Assembly: GCA_030626845.1 (NCBI GenBank)
Contig: DAOUTG010000017.1
Location: 1 to 37,028, forward strand
Length of the DNA: 37,028 nt
DNA from: Methylococcaceae bacterium
GTDB taxonomy: Bacteria > Pseudomonadota > Gammaproteobacteria > Methylococcales > Methylomonadaceae
Reading direction: 5' to 3'
Shown here: positions 25,107 to 34,981 of the stretch, in pieces
Numbering within the stretch: the stretch's first letter is position 1
Layout of the letters: each line of letters opens with the position of its first letter
Program-made: the position numbers and the translations under genes
The notes under the pieces: model-generated
Seen by the model: only the letters and a program-made list of their open reading frames with translations
What the model was told of the DNA's origin: nothing
The model's database searches: none

Positions 25107-27037
25107 TTTTTTTCCTTCTTATTAAAAATAACCGCAAAACCTACTTTGCGTTGTAATTTATTGCTACGTCGAATGGTTGATAATTGTGAGGCAATGATCA
25201 TTTCAACAGGAACTGCTTGTTGTCTTAAATAGTTAATAATTTTTTCCGCGCGTTTTAGTGCCAGTGCTGTATTGTATTTAGTCGTATTAAGTCCATCAGT
25301 ATGCCCTGTAATAATAAGGTACATGGTCTGTTCTAACTGTTCACTTAAATGATTAGTTTCTTTAATAAGGCTGACTAAATTTAGTAATTTTTTAGATTGT
25401 GTTTCAAGAAGTTCTGAACCTTTAATAAAATAAATAAATTGTTTTTCTAGTTTTTCGCTTAATATTTGCCGTTGTTTTTCTTCTGTAATTTCAAGTTTAT
25501 CAAGTTGATAATCAGTAATGAAATTTAGTTTGGCTATTTTTTTAGCTAAAGCATTTCGCCAAGCAATGGGCGCGATACCTTGTAACTGCAAATAACCTTT
25601 TTGGAAAAAGACCGCCACTGTTTCAGGTGTTTCTAGTTGTTGGTTAATAAATTGCGGATAAGTTTGCAATTGATGATACTCAATTGCAGTGACACCAGTC
25701 AAGACAGGCGTAATGATAGCTAAGTTTTTAATCCAAGCTTTATCGGCAACGCCTGTTAGTATAAGGCGAGTCTCTTTAAGGGTGATCTTAACCAGTGGCG
25801 GTGCTTGTAAAACCTGTTTTAAGCGTTGTTCTGCAATAGCTGGGACTAGAGAATGATAGGCTTGCCAGTCGGTTTTAACTTCATCAACTTGTAAGGTTGA
25901 ATTTTTAAGAATTTCATTTGGATTTGCAATTAAAGGGTCATAAAGTCCTTTAATAACCAGCTCACCTTGCTGATAATTATTTTCTGTTATCACAATGCCC
26001 TGATATTGTAATAACAAATTTAAATAATTTTCACGGCGTTGTTCAAATAACCAGCTATCATAAGCCCAATAGCCAAAAATAGCGAAAATAAGTAGTAAAG
26101 GAATTAAAATATATTTTCCTGAAACAGCCGATTTGTCTTCTATTTGTTTACGCTCTGATAATAAACATTTTTCTAATTCAGAATCAATAACAGCAAGCGG
26201 TTCATTATCCCCTTCAAATTTAGTCAATAGACCGATATATTTTTGATGAATATCACCTAAAATAGTTTCAAAATGATCCCGTAATGAATAAGGAGGAATG
26301 CCTTGAATAACACAAGCGAGCATTGCATAAGCCCCTCGATCTAAAAAGACGGTGTAATCACCAATTTCAACCGTATCTAATTTATCTTGTTGGTTCGCTG
26401 AAAATGAGTCTTGGGTAAAATCTTGAATGGCAGTTAGCATGGCAGAAACGGCATCACTATCACGTAACTCATCTATTCCTTCATTAGAGACATGACGTAA
26501 TAATAAACCTGTTTCTCGATGAATGAGAAAAGCTTGTTCAACCCGATAGGTTAAGGTATTTCGTAAAACCACTTCACGATAAGGCATCCCACTTCGCCAA
26601 GCTTGATAATGCCAAGCGAAACGGTTGATAGATAAGCCTTGCTCAATGGCAGAATTTAACGATTGCATCACCTCTTTAAACGCCTCTGCAATCGACTTTT
26701 TAATCATTGGCAGAATAACAGGATACAAAGCATCTACATAAAGCTCAGGTTCACGGTGAACGGACTCAACAAGACAGGCTTGCACGGTATCATGCAGTGC
26801 TTCATCTAAGGCATCACGTAACAAAACACCGTCGGCTTGACGTATTGCTTTAGGGAGTGCAAGCGCAATTTTTTTAGCATGCGCTTTTGGGCTTTTAAAA
26901 TAAAACTCAAGTTGTTGAAGACGTTTATCTTCCTCAGATAACAACAGTGTTTTTAAAACCTGATAGCTTTTTTGTTCAAGGCGAGCATTTAAAGGCGTAT
27001 TATTTTGTTTAACATCCTCATTATTTTTTTCAGTCAC
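25103..27037 (-). CDS. Inner-membrane protein with roadblock/longin-like and OmpA domains
   Basis: A 644-residue protein with one membrane helix (about 309-325, YILIPLLLIFAIFGYWAY) dividing two halves. The cytoplasmic half is helical at first. At about 165-270 it has the pattern AFLIHRETGLLLRHVS, AVSAMLTAIQDFTQDSF, TVFLDRGAYAMLACVIQG and a final helix, which resembles a roadblock/longin fold. The periplasmic half has two segments like BON units (about 415-460 and 473-515) and a C-terminal OmpA-like domain (about 530-640) with ITGHTDGLNTTKYN and LALKRAEKIINYL. The overlap with the GTPase gene and the roadblock-like part suggest direct regulation of that GTPase. Confidence 0.8.
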   Translation of the reverse strand: MTEKNNEDVKQNNTPLNARLEQKSYQVLKTLLLSEEDKRLQQLEFYFKSPKAHAKKIALALPKAIRQADGVLLRDALDEALHDTVQACLVESVHREPELYVDALYPVILPMIKKSIAEAFKEVMQSLNSAIEQGLSINRFAWHYQAWRSGMPYREVVLRNTLTYRVEQAFLIHRETGLLLRHVSNEGIDELRDSDAVSAMLTAIQDFTQDSFSANQQDKLDTVEIGDYTVFLDRGAYAMLACVIQGIPPYSLRDHFETILGDIHQKYIGLLTKFEGDNEPLAVIDSELEKCLLSERKQIEDKSAVSGKYILIPLLLIFAIFGYWAYDSWLFEQRRENYLNLLLQYQGIVITENNYQQGELVIKGLYDPLIANPNEILKNSTLQVDEVKTDWQAYHSLVPAIAEQRLKQVLQAPPLVKITLKETRLILTGVADKAWIKNLAIITPVLTGVTAIEYHQLQTYPQFINQQLETPETVAVFFQKGYLQLQGIAPIAWRNALAKKIAKLNFITDYQLDKLEITEEKQRQILSEKLEKQFIYFIKGSELLETQSKKLLNLVSLIKETNHLSEQLEQTMYLIITGHTDGLNTTKYNTALALKRAEKIINYLRQQAVPVEMIIASQLSTIRRSNKLQRKVGFAVIFNKKEKK

Positions 27038-27048
27038 GATTGTTGTTT

Positions 27049-27612
27049 TTAAAGATTATCACTAGTAAATAATGAGGCGACACTCGCCTTATCAATTTTA
27101 GTTTTTCGTAATATATCTAGTTCCTTTTCAAGCAAGTTATTTGTTTCTTCCCGTAATTGGTGTAAATTTTGGCGTAGACTTTTAACATTATCATGTTCTT
27201 GATTGCGTAGTTTACGAATTTCATCAAGACTTTGGTTTTCTAATTCTCCCAAGCGTTGAATAAGTAACTCATCTGCTTTTTTAAGGGAGGTTTCTATTGA
27301 AAATAAACTTTCTTGACGTTCTTTTTTTTCTAGTTGAAGTTTATCGGTTAAGGTTTCAAACTCCTGTCGAACTAGGGTTTCTAATGCCGTCATTCGTAAT
27401 TCCATATCCTCACGTAAATGGATAGTTTCTTTATTCAAATGGGTTTCTAATGAGGCAAAACGGCTTTCATTTTTACGCATTTCTGTGCCAAAAAGAATAT
27501 CACGAATTTTATTGATATTTTGACCCCCATCAATTTCAATGGGGGATTTTTCTATTTTTTGAGTTGAGTCCATATTTTTTATCGTTTGTGAAATGTAGTG
27601 GAAATACTGCAT
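27049..27612 (-). CDS. Coiled-coil protein of the GTPase/OmpA cluster
   Basis: A 187-residue soluble protein, nearly all coiled coil from about residue 45 to 170, rich in Glu, Lys, Arg and Leu heptads. A short conserved-looking block NKIRDILFGTEMRKNESRF precedes the coil, and a small ending KIDKASVASLFTSDNL follows it. No membrane segment is seen. The start may be the inner ATG at 27573 (MDSTQKIEK), since the first 13 residues look unlike the rest; neither start has a clear ribosome-binding site. It lies 12 bases after prmC and 11 bases before the OmpA-domain gene, which suggests one functional unit with that gene and the GTPase. Confidence 0.75.
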   Translation of the reverse strand: MQYFHYISQTIKNMDSTQKIEKSPIEIDGGQNINKIRDILFGTEMRKNESRFASLETHLNKETIHLREDMELRMTALETLVRQEFETLTDKLQLEKKERQESLFSIETSLKKADELLIQRLGELENQSLDEIRKLRNQEHDNVKSLRQNLHQLREETNNLLEKELDILRKTKIDKASVASLFTSDNL

Positions 27613-27623
27613 ATGCCAATAGT

Positions 27624-28463
27624 TTATTTAATTTTTCCTGAGGTAACCCTAGGTAAATTTGCTAAATCGCTATGAGTTTGAATATGACGATAACCCAATT
27701 GTCGAAAAATGGCCTGTACAGTCTGTTGCTGTTCACAACCATGCTCGATTAATAATTGTCCTTCAGGTTTTAAATAATCTAAAGCAGTTTCAGCAATGAT
27801 TAAAATATCACTTAAGCCGTTATTAGCTGCAACTAAGGCATGTTGTGGTTCAAAACGTAAATCACCTTGCTGCAAATGAAGATCATTTTTAGCAAGATAA
27901 GGTGGATTGCTGACAATTAAATCAAACTGTGTTTTTTCTATATTCGCAAACCAGTTACTTTGTTTAAAAAAAATAGTCTGAAGATCATAAGTCGTTGCAT
28001 TTTCTTTAGCTATTTGTAAAGCACTTTGACTCATATCAACCGCCATTACCTCTGCATTAGCTCGCTCTGCCGCCAACGTAATGGCAATAATGCCAGAACC
28101 TGTTCCTAAATCTATCATACGAAAAGGTTCATTTTTGGGAATAATGGTTAAACTTAGCTCTATTAATAACTCAGTATCCGCGCGAGGTATTAAAACATCG
28201 TTATTAACTTTAAATTCACGTGACCAAAATTCACGTGTTCCTGTTAAATAAGCAATAGGTGTTCCCTGAAAGCGTTGCTCAACTAAATTTTCAAAGGTTA
28301 AGGTTTGCTTAGGATCTAGTTTCTTTTCAGACCATGCGCGTAAATAAGACCGTGCTTTCTTTAAAACGAAGCATAATAAAACCTCAGCATCTAATGCGGG
28401 TGAATCAGAAACAGACGCAAGTTTTAAACTGGCTTTTGTTAGTGATTCATCAATCCGTGGCAT
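27624..28463 (-). CDS. prmC: Peptide chain release factor glutamine methyltransferase
   Basis: PrmC methylates the glutamine of the GGQ motif in release factors 1 and 2. The 279-residue protein has the helical N-terminal domain and the SAM site DLGTGSGIIAITLA (from 118). The catalytic NPPY lies at 186-189 in IVSNPPYLAKNDL, followed by the typical DLRFEPQHALVAANNGL. Its start overlaps the prfA stop by one base, so enzyme and substrate are made from one mRNA, as in most gammaproteobacteria. Confidence 0.95.
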   Translation of the reverse strand: MPRIDESLTKASLKLASVSDSPALDAEVLLCFVLKKARSYLRAWSEKKLDPKQTLTFENLVEQRFQGTPIAYLTGTREFWSREFKVNNDVLIPRADTELLIELSLTIIPKNEPFRMIDLGTGSGIIAITLAAERANAEVMAVDMSQSALQIAKENATTYDLQTIFFKQSNWFANIEKTQFDLIVSNPPYLAKNDLHLQQGDLRFEPQHALVAANNGLSDILIIAETALDYLKPEGQLLIEHGCEQQQTVQAIFRQLGYRHIQTHSDLANLPRVTSGKIK

Positions 28464-29548
28464 TAATCATCGCCTAATTGGGTTAATAATTCAGCCTGAT
28501 GCTCATGAATCAAAGGATTAATCACTTGATCTAAAGCCCCTTGCATGATGTCATCTAATTTATATAAAGTTAAATTAATACGGTGATCTGATAATCGCCC
28601 TTGAGGATAATTATAGGTACGAATTTTTTCAGACCTATCGCCTGAACCAACTTGTGATTTACGTTTTTCAGATTGCTCTGCATCGTGTTTTTCTTGTTCT
28701 GCGGCAAGCAGACGAGATTGCAATAATGCCATCGCTCGCGCACGGTTCTTATGTTGTGAACGTTCATCCTGACATTCAACTACGACCCCTGTCGGTAAAT
28801 GCGTTAAGCGGATAGCAGAATCGGTTTTATTGACATGCTGTCCACCAGAACCTGAGGCTCTAAAGGTATCTACTCGTAAATCGCCTGAATTTATTTCAAT
28901 TTCATCTATAGCTTCCGCCTCTGGCATCACTGCAACAGTACAAGCGGAAGTATGAACGCGCCCTTGGGATTCAGTTTCAGGAACTCGCTGCACCCGATGT
29001 GTTCCTGATTCAAATTTGAATTGTGAATAAACATCTTGCCCTGAAATTCGTAATACAATTTCTTTAAAGCCGCCATGATCGCCCCGGTTTTCTGAAATAA
29101 GCTCCGTTTTCCAGCCTTGTTTTTCCACATAACGCTGGTACATTTTACTCAAATCCCCCGAAAAAATGGCCGCTTCATCACCGCCCGTTCCTGCTCGAAT
29201 TTCTAAATAAATATTACGATTGTCGTTCGGATCTTTAGGGAGTAATAATATTTGTAGTTGCTGTTGTAAGGTCTCTTTTTGAGTTTCAGCTCCTTTTAAT
29301 TCTTCCTTTGCCATTTCACGCATCTCAGGATCAGAGTCTTGCGCCATTTCTTTAACACTTTCGAGGTTTTCCTCATTATTTTGATACTGTTGATAACAGT
29401 CAACAATCGGTTCTAATTGTGCGTATTCTTGCCCTAAGCTACGAAATTTATTTTGATCGCTTTGAACTTCAGGTTGTGATAAAAGGACGGCAATTTCTCC
29501 AAAGCGTTCACCTAAATGGTCTAATTTATGTTGAATAGATATTTTCAT
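28463..29548 (-). CDS. prfA: Peptide chain release factor 1
   Basis: RF1 terminates translation at UAA and UAG. The 361-residue protein has the peptidyl-hydrolase motif [14 protein letters not shown] (Gln237 is the methylated residue) and the codon-recognition tripeptide PET (190-192) in [10 protein letters not shown], a variant of the PxT motif. [16 protein letters not shown] follows in the usual place. It lies two bases after hemA and overlaps prmC, giving the classic hemA-prfA-prmC order. Confidence 0.97.
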   Translation of the reverse strand: MKISIQHKLDHLGERFGEIAVLLSQPEVQSDQNKFRSLGQEYAQLEPIVDCYQQYQNNEENLESVKEMAQDSDPEMREMAKEELKGAETQKETLQQQLQILLLPKDPNDNRNIYLEIRAGTGGDEAAIFSGDLSKMYQRYVEKQGWKTELISENRGDHGGFKEIVLRISGQDVYSQFKFESGTHRVQRVPETESQGRVHTSACTVAVMPEAEAIDEIEINSGDLRVDTFRASGSGGQHVNKTDSAIRLTHLPTGVVVECQDERSQHKNRARAMALLQSRLLAAEQEKHDAEQSEKRKSQVGSGDRSEKIRTYNYPQGRLSDHRINLTLYKLDDIMQGALDQVINPLIHEHQAELLTQLGDD

Positions 29549-29550
29549 GG

Positions 29551-30804
29551 TTAATTTTGTAATTTAAAAATTTCTCTGGCAGCCGCCACTAAATCAGGCC
29601 GTTCATTAATGCCTGCTTCCCGAATTTGTATACTCGGCGTATGAATTAATTTATTCGTTAATCCATGAGCCAGACGTTTTAAAACTTCTTCGGCAGCAAC
29701 ACCGTTATTTAGTTGAGATAAAGATTTCTGCAACACTTGCTCTCGAATCATTTCAGCTTGCAAGCGATAATCCTTAATTGTCGTTTGCGCCCCTTGTGAA
29801 CGCAACCACCCTAAAAAATGTTCAACTTGGGTATCAATAATTTCTTCGGCTTGTTCAGCGGCTTGTCGACGTGAATTCATATTTTCATCAATGGTATTTT
29901 GTAAATCATCAACGGTATATAAATAGACATCATTAAGCTGGGCTACTTCTGCTTCAATATCTCGGGGAACGGCGAGGTCAACCATAAAAATAGGTTTATG
30001 CTTTCGCTTTTTAATCGCACTTTCCAATAACCCTTTGCCTAAAATAGGTAAGGTACTCGCTGTTGATGAAACTACAATATCAGCTTCTGCTAAATGTTTA
30101 GGTAATTCTGACAGCGCGATAGCATAACCATTAAATTGTGCCGCTAAGTTATGCGCTTTGTCGTAAGTACGGTTGGCAATAATAATTTTTCTAACGCCTT
30201 GCTGGTGTAAATGGCGAGCAGTTAGTTCAATGGTTTCTCCTGCGCCAATTAAAAGCGCGGTTTGTTCGCTTAGTTTATCAAAAATTTGTTGTGCGAGTTG
30301 AACCGCTGCAAAAGCAACCGAGACAGGACTTGAGCCTATTTCGGTATCGGTGCGAACCTTTTTGGCAGCAGAAAAGGTATGTTGAAATAATTTACCTAAA
30401 TATTTTCCTAATGTGCCTGCCTCATAAGCGGCTTGATAGGCGGTTTTCATCTGTCCTAAAATTTGCGGCTCACCTAAAATCATTGAGTCTAAACCGCAGG
30501 CGACCCTAAAAATATGGCGAATAAATTGATTATCCTGATAGCTATAAAGGTAGGGGGTAAAATCAGCGGGGTCTATTTGTCGACTTTCAGCAATCCAATC
30601 GACTAATATTTTTTGGTCATCGGTTTCAGATTCATAATAAAATTCAGTACGATTACAGGTTGATAAAATAGCCGCCTCAGTAATGGTTTGGGTTTGTGAT
30701 AACTGTTGCAAAGCTTGATTTAAAATTTCAGCAGGGAAAGCAAAGCGTTCACGAATAGATACAGGGGCGGTATTGTAATTAATTCCTATAGCAATCAGAG
30801 TCAT
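29551..30804 (-). CDS. hemA: Glutamyl-tRNA reductase
   Basis: HemA reduces glutamyl-tRNA to glutamate-1-semialdehyde using NADPH, the first step of tetrapyrrole synthesis in the C5 pathway. From the ATG at 30804 the protein has 417 residues and opens [20 protein letters not shown], as homologues do; an ATG at 30828 would add eight unlikely residues. The catalytic Cys50 is in [12 protein letters not shown]. The NADPH domain has [16 protein letters not shown] and [10 protein letters not shown]. The C-terminal dimerisation helices are complete. It is divergent from the TPR lipoprotein gene across about 140 bases. Confidence 0.95.
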   Translation of the reverse strand: MTLIAIGINYNTAPVSIRERFAFPAEILNQALQQLSQTQTITEAAILSTCNRTEFYYESETDDQKILVDWIAESRQIDPADFTPYLYSYQDNQFIRHIFRVACGLDSMILGEPQILGQMKTAYQAAYEAGTLGKYLGKLFQHTFSAAKKVRTDTEIGSSPVSVAFAAVQLAQQIFDKLSEQTALLIGAGETIELTARHLHQQGVRKIIIANRTYDKAHNLAAQFNGYAIALSELPKHLAEADIVVSSTASTLPILGKGLLESAIKKRKHKPIFMVDLAVPRDIEAEVAQLNDVYLYTVDDLQNTIDENMNSRRQAAEQAEEIIDTQVEHFLGWLRSQGAQTTIKDYRLQAEMIREQVLQKSLSQLNNGVAAEEVLKRLAHGLTNKLIHTPSIQIREAGINERPDLVAAAREIFKLQN

Positions 30805-30947
30805 ATAGAGGGAGAAAACAATCATCAAAGGGGGTCTATTCTAAGGAATATCTTCATTTTATCAAAGAAGAATAAATCAACTATCTAATTTAGTGCTTTT
30901 TTCTGCTACTCTATAGGACACTTTTAACGAAAATTTAAGGGCTATTT

Positions 30948-32423
30948 GTGTTCTTTTTTAAATTAATCTCGGCACTTTCTTTACTCTTTGTTGTTGCGTG
31001 CCATAGTTCCCCCAAAGAGCAGCCTATCGCCACTGGGACTGAGGTTACAGAAGGTAAATTAGATGATAAGCCGCTTGAAGTAAAACCTATTGTTAGTTTA
31101 CCTGAAACAGCAATAAGTCCTGAGGTTTTGTATTTAATTTTAACCGCAGAAACTGCCTTGCAAAGAGAGCAATATGAGGTTGCTTTAGAAGCTTATTTAA
31201 GAGTTGCTAATCAAGTTGATGATATTAAAATTCTTGAGAAAACGGCAAAAATTGCGCTGTTTTTAGAGGATTTAACTAAAACGGAGCAAGCGGTTACGCT
31301 TTGGTTAAAAAAAGATAGTGAAAATATAATCGCAAGACGGATTGCATTGACCGTGGCTTTAAATCAAAAAAATGAAGCCGCAGCCGTTGAGCATTTGGGC
31401 GCTATTCTTAAAAAGAATCCTGCGGATTTTAGTGAATTATTGTTAGATATTCAAAAAGCATTTAAATCTGAGGAGGATGTTAAATTTTCAGAAAACCTGC
31501 TTAATAGTTTAGCACTTCAATATCCTCAACAATCGGTTGTTTTTTTATCACAATCTATTCTTGCTATTCGCCTACAAGACTTTGAGAAAGCTAAACAAAA
31601 AGTGGCGCGAGCCTTAATATTACAGCCTAAGTGGGAAAGGGCGATTGAATTAGAGGCTAAATTATGGATGTATTCAGGAAAAAAAGCACTTAATGAGAAA
31701 GATTACTCTAAAGCTTTACTTAATTTTAAAAAAATAAAGCATGAAAAACTAAAACTTGACGCGACGATAGCCATTATTTCAGTCTTGTTTAAGCAAAAGA
31801 AATTTAATGAGGCCAATGCTTATTTAGATAAAATGCTGAAAGAAAACCCTGAGCAACGAATACGTGTTTTGTTAATGCAAGCAGAAGTGCAAAATAGCCA
31901 GGAAAACTATCAGCAAGCATTTGATATATTAACGCAAGCCTTACAAGAATCACCCATGGACAGAAGTGTGCTCTATTCACGTTCTTTAATTGCAGAAAAA
32001 TTAGATGATTTGGTAACTTTAGAAGCAGATTTGAACAAAATTTTACAGCAAGACCCTAATGATACCGCAGCACTAAATGCTTTGGGTTATACCTTAACAG
32101 AAAAAACCACCCGTTATGAAGATGCTGAACGTTACTTAAAACAGGCTTTGGCTTTACAACCTGAGGAAGCGGTTATTATTGATAGTTATGGCTGGTTAAA
32201 ATTTAAACAGGGTGACTTACAAGCCGCTTTAAAATATTTACAACAAGCGCGTGAAAAAATGACAGGTGAAAATGAGATCACTGTACATTTAGCTGAGGTT
32301 TTATGGCATCTAAATAAAAAATTAGAAGCGAGAAAGTTGATTGAAGAGGAAATGAAAAAAACACCTGATGATAGTCATTTATTGGAGTTTAAAGCACGAA
32401 TTTTAGATAAGGAAGTTAGGTAA
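30948..32423 (+). CDS. TPR lipoprotein upstream of lolB
   Basis: A 491-residue protein starting at GTG with AAGGG upstream. It has a lipoprotein signal with lipobox VVAC (Cys18, then HSSPKEQ). The rest is a run of tetratricopeptide-like helices, clearest at about 370-470 (DTAALNALGYTLTEKTTRYE, then AERYLKQALALQPEEAVIID). TPR lipoproteins of this size directly upstream of lolB are common in gammaproteobacteria and are thought to serve as envelope scaffolds. It ends three bases before lolB, so co-transcription is likely. Confidence 0.85.
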   Translation: MFFFKLISALSLLFVVACHSSPKEQPIATGTEVTEGKLDDKPLEVKPIVSLPETAISPEVLYLILTAETALQREQYEVALEAYLRVANQVDDIKILEKTAKIALFLEDLTKTEQAVTLWLKKDSENIIARRIALTVALNQKNEAAAVEHLGAILKKNPADFSELLLDIQKAFKSEEDVKFSENLLNSLALQYPQQSVVFLSQSILAIRLQDFEKAKQKVARALILQPKWERAIELEAKLWMYSGKKALNEKDYSKALLNFKKIKHEKLKLDATIAIISVLFKQKKFNEANAYLDKMLKENPEQRIRVLLMQAEVQNSQENYQQAFDILTQALQESPMDRSVLYSRSLIAEKLDDLVTLEADLNKILQQDPNDTAALNALGYTLTEKTTRYEDAERYLKQALALQPEEAVIIDSYGWLKFKQGDLQAALKYLQQAREKMTGENEITVHLAEVLWHLNKKLEARKLIEEEMKKTPDDSHLLEFKARILDKEVR

Positions 32424-32426
32424 AGA

Positions 32427-32993
32427 ATGAATTTCAAACACTTTTTACTATTGATTTTATTATTGAGTAGTGGCTGTTCTGACAGAGTGGTTAAACCCGT
32501 TGAAGATACCTATCATCTAAATGAGAGAAGTGTATTTTATGAATTAAAAAAATGGGGATTTAAAGGGCGGTTGGCGGTATCTGATACCAAAGAATCATGG
32601 ACAGCGAGCATTGAATGGACGCATACCGAAGAAAAAGATGCTTTAAAATTATCAGGCCCTTTAGGACAAAGTGCGATTAAAATTATTTTAACTGAAAATT
32701 CAGTTATTTTAGATCGGGGCGAGGAGACGGTTCTGCAATCTAGTGAAATTAATGCGTTTATTGAAGCGCAATTAGGAATGAAAATCCCGATTAATTCTTT
32801 ACGTTATTGGGTGTTAGGATTAACGCATCCTGATAAAAGTTTTGTTAAATTAGCGGATGGCTTTGAACAAGAAAAATGGATTATCCAATATTCACAAATG
32901 CAACAAATTGATAAGCAATGGATGCCTCGTAAATTAAAAGCGTTACAAAATAAAACTCGCTTAAAATTAGTTATTGATAGTTGGGTCTTATAA
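32427..32993 (+). CDS. lolB: Outer-membrane lipoprotein receptor LolB
   Basis: LolB receives lipoproteins from LolA and inserts them in the outer membrane, and is itself a lipoprotein. The 188-residue protein has the lipobox LSSGC (Cys17). The LolB-like fold shows WGFKGRLAVSDTKESWTASIEW, DALKLSGPLGQSAIKIIL and LRYWVLGLTHPDKSF. Position in front of ispE supports the call. Its stop overlaps the ispE start by one base (TAATG). Confidence 0.9.
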   Translation: MNFKHFLLLILLLSSGCSDRVVKPVEDTYHLNERSVFYELKKWGFKGRLAVSDTKESWTASIEWTHTEEKDALKLSGPLGQSAIKIILTENSVILDRGEETVLQSSEINAFIEAQLGMKIPINSLRYWVLGLTHPDKSFVKLADGFEQEKWIIQYSQMQQIDKQWMPRKLKALQNKTRLKLVIDSWVL

Positions 32994-33856
32994 TGGAAAA
33001 AATAAGAGAAGCGGCTTGGTTAGAAAAATGGCCGGCCCCTGCAAAATTAAATCTAATGCTCAGAATTACCGGGCGTAGAGAAGATGGGTATCATTCATTA
33101 CAAACTGTGTTTCAATTTTTAGATTTGGCCGACTGGCTTACTTTTCATCCATTTGATGGCAATGTTGTTTGTTTAAAAAAACCGCTTGAGGGTGTGCCTG
33201 AGGCGACTGATTTAACCATTCGTGCAGCACAATTGTTAAAAAAGGAATCGGGTTGTCAGCAGGGGGTAAAAATAGAAATTGAAAAAAATTTACCTATGGG
33301 CGGTGGTTTAGGGGGGGGGAGTTCAGATGCTGCGACTACGCTCTTAGTATTAAATAAGCTTTGGGGTTTAGGTTTTTCAATAAAAAAACTAATGGAGATG
33401 GGATTACAATTAGGTGCAGATGTCCCCGTTTTTATTTATGGATTTTCTTCTTGGGCAGAAGGGATTGGTGAAAAATTAAAAAAAATAACCATTCCAGAAC
33501 AATGGGTTGTTGTTATAAAACCCGGTTGCCATGTTAATACGGGAGAAATTTTTTCACATCAAGACTTGACACGCGATAGTAAAATCATCACAATAGCCGA
33601 CTTTCTTGCAGGACAGCAGAAAAACGATTGTCTTTCCGTTGTTCGTAAGTTAAACCAGCCTATAGAACAAGCCTTATCTGCCTTATCTGAATTTTCAAAG
33701 GCAAGATTAACAGGAACAGGCGCGTGTGTTTTTGCACAGTTTGATTCGTATGAGTCAGCATGTAAAGCGCGTGATGCTTTAAAACCTGATTGGCAGGTTT
33801 ATTTATCTAAAGGGATGAATGAATCATTGTTAAGCAAAAAACTTAACTTGTTTTAA
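32993..33856 (+). CDS. ispE: 4-diphosphocytidyl-2-C-methyl-D-erythritol kinase
   Basis: IspE phosphorylates CDP-methylerythritol in the MEP pathway to isoprenoids, which in such organisms feed quinones, carotenoids and hopanoids. It is a GHMP kinase. WPAPAKLNLMLRITGRREDGYH is the start pattern (Lys18 active site), LPMGGGLGGGSSDAATTL is the ATP-binding motif, and LTGTGACVFAQF is the third motif. The ATG at 32993, overlapping the lolB stop, gives 287 residues and is preferred to an upstream TTG. tRNA-Gln follows. Confidence 0.95.
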   Translation: MEKIREAAWLEKWPAPAKLNLMLRITGRREDGYHSLQTVFQFLDLADWLTFHPFDGNVVCLKKPLEGVPEATDLTIRAAQLLKKESGCQQGVKIEIEKNLPMGGGLGGGSSDAATTLLVLNKLWGLGFSIKKLMEMGLQLGADVPVFIYGFSSWAEGIGEKLKKITIPEQWVVVIKPGCHVNTGEIFSHQDLTRDSKIITIADFLAGQQKNDCLSVVRKLNQPIEQALSALSEFSKARLTGTGACVFAQFDSYESACKARDALKPDWQVYLSKGMNESLLSKKLNLF

Positions 33857-33873
33857 AGACTGACTCTCAATAT

Positions 33874-33948
33874 TGGGCCGTCGCCAAGCGGTAAGGCACG
33901 GGGTTTTGATCTCCGCATACCCAGGTTCGAATCCTGGCGGCCCAGCCA
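33874..33948 (+). tRNA. tRNA-Gln (anticodon TTG)
   Basis: A 75-base cloverleaf. The acceptor TGGGCCG pairs with CGGCCCA, the discriminator is G and the CCA is encoded. The anticodon TTG is at 33906-33908 in loop TTTTGAT, and the anticodon stem contains one G-U pair. The T loop GGTTCGAATCC is standard. Location between ispE and prs is usual for gammaproteobacteria. Confidence 0.97.
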
Positions 33949-33982
33949 TTCTTTAGCTAAATAATCTTTTAGGAGTGCTCGA

Positions 33983-34936
33983 ATGAGTGACGCCTCTTTG
34001 ATGGTGTTTTCAGGTAATGCAAATATGGCATTATCCAAAGGCATAGTCAAAAAGTTGAATCTTCGCCTTGGAATGGCAAGTGTTGGTAAGTTTAGTGACG
34101 GTGAGCTTGCAATTGAGATTGGGGAGAACGTTAGAGACAAAGATGTCTTTATTATTCAGCCTACTTGTTCTCCTACTAATGAAAATTTAATGGAATTATT
34201 AGTGATGACTGATGCACTTAAACGTGCTTCTGCATCACGTATTACCGCGGTAATGCCCTATTTTGGCTATGCTCGTCAAGATAGGCGTACGCGTTCAGCT
34301 CGTGTACCGATTACAGCAAAATTAGTGGCTAATTTAATTGGTGAAGCAGGGGCTGATCGAGTATTAACCGTTGATTTACATGCTGACCAAATCCAAGGTT
34401 TTTTTAATATACCTGTTGATAATGTCTATGCATCCCCTATTTTATTGGGTGATATTTGGCGGCAGAAATATAAAGATCAAATCGTTGTCTCGCCTGATGT
34501 AGGAGGGGTTGTTCGTGCAAGATCGCTAGCGAAGCGTTTAGATGATGCTGATTTAGCCATCATTGATAAACGCCGTCCTAAGGCTAACGTCTCAGAAATC
34601 ATGCATATTATTGGTGATGTTGAAGGGCGTACTTGTGTGATGATAGATGATTTAGTCGATACCGCAGGCACATTATGTCATGCGGCAAGTGCATTAAAGA
34701 AAAATGGAGCGATTAAGGTTGTCGCTTACTGTACTCATGCGGTGTTGTCGGGACAGGCGGCTGAAAATTTAAAAAAATCAGAGCTTGATGAATTAATTGT
34801 TACTGATACAATTCCCTTGAGTAAAGAATTATCTGTTTTAGAAAATATCAGGCAATTAAGTGTTGCTGATATGCTCGCAGAAACCATACGCAGAATAGCG
34901 GCAAGCGAATCTGTAAGTTCGCTTTATGTTGATTAG
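33983..34936 (+). CDS. prs: Ribose-phosphate pyrophosphokinase
   Basis: Prs makes PRPP from ribose-5-phosphate and ATP, for nucleotide, histidine and tryptophan synthesis and for cofactors. The 317-residue protein has the N-terminal [20 protein letters not shown], the ATP-binding [14 protein letters not shown], the PRPP-family stretch [14 protein letters not shown] and the binding loop [20 protein letters not shown] precedes the ATG. It lies 34 bases after tRNA-Gln. Confidence 0.97.
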   Translation: MSDASLMVFSGNANMALSKGIVKKLNLRLGMASVGKFSDGELAIEIGENVRDKDVFIIQPTCSPTNENLMELLVMTDALKRASASRITAVMPYFGYARQDRRTRSARVPITAKLVANLIGEAGADRVLTVDLHADQIQGFFNIPVDNVYASPILLGDIWRQKYKDQIVVSPDVGGVVRARSLAKRLDDADLAIIDKRRPKANVSEIMHIIGDVEGRTCVMIDDLVDTAGTLCHAASALKKNGAIKVVAYCTHAVLSGQAAENLKKSELDELIVTDTIPLSKELSVLENIRQLSVADMLAETIRRIAASESVSSLYVD

Positions 34937-34981
34937 TAATTATTATTAAAGTGTTTTAAGGCACACGCTTTGGAGAAAAAA

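Noticed and set aside
34950-34975. Weak hairpin before rplY that could be a ribosomal-protein leader
   Set aside because: The pairing is short and imperfect and matches no known L25 autoregulatory element.
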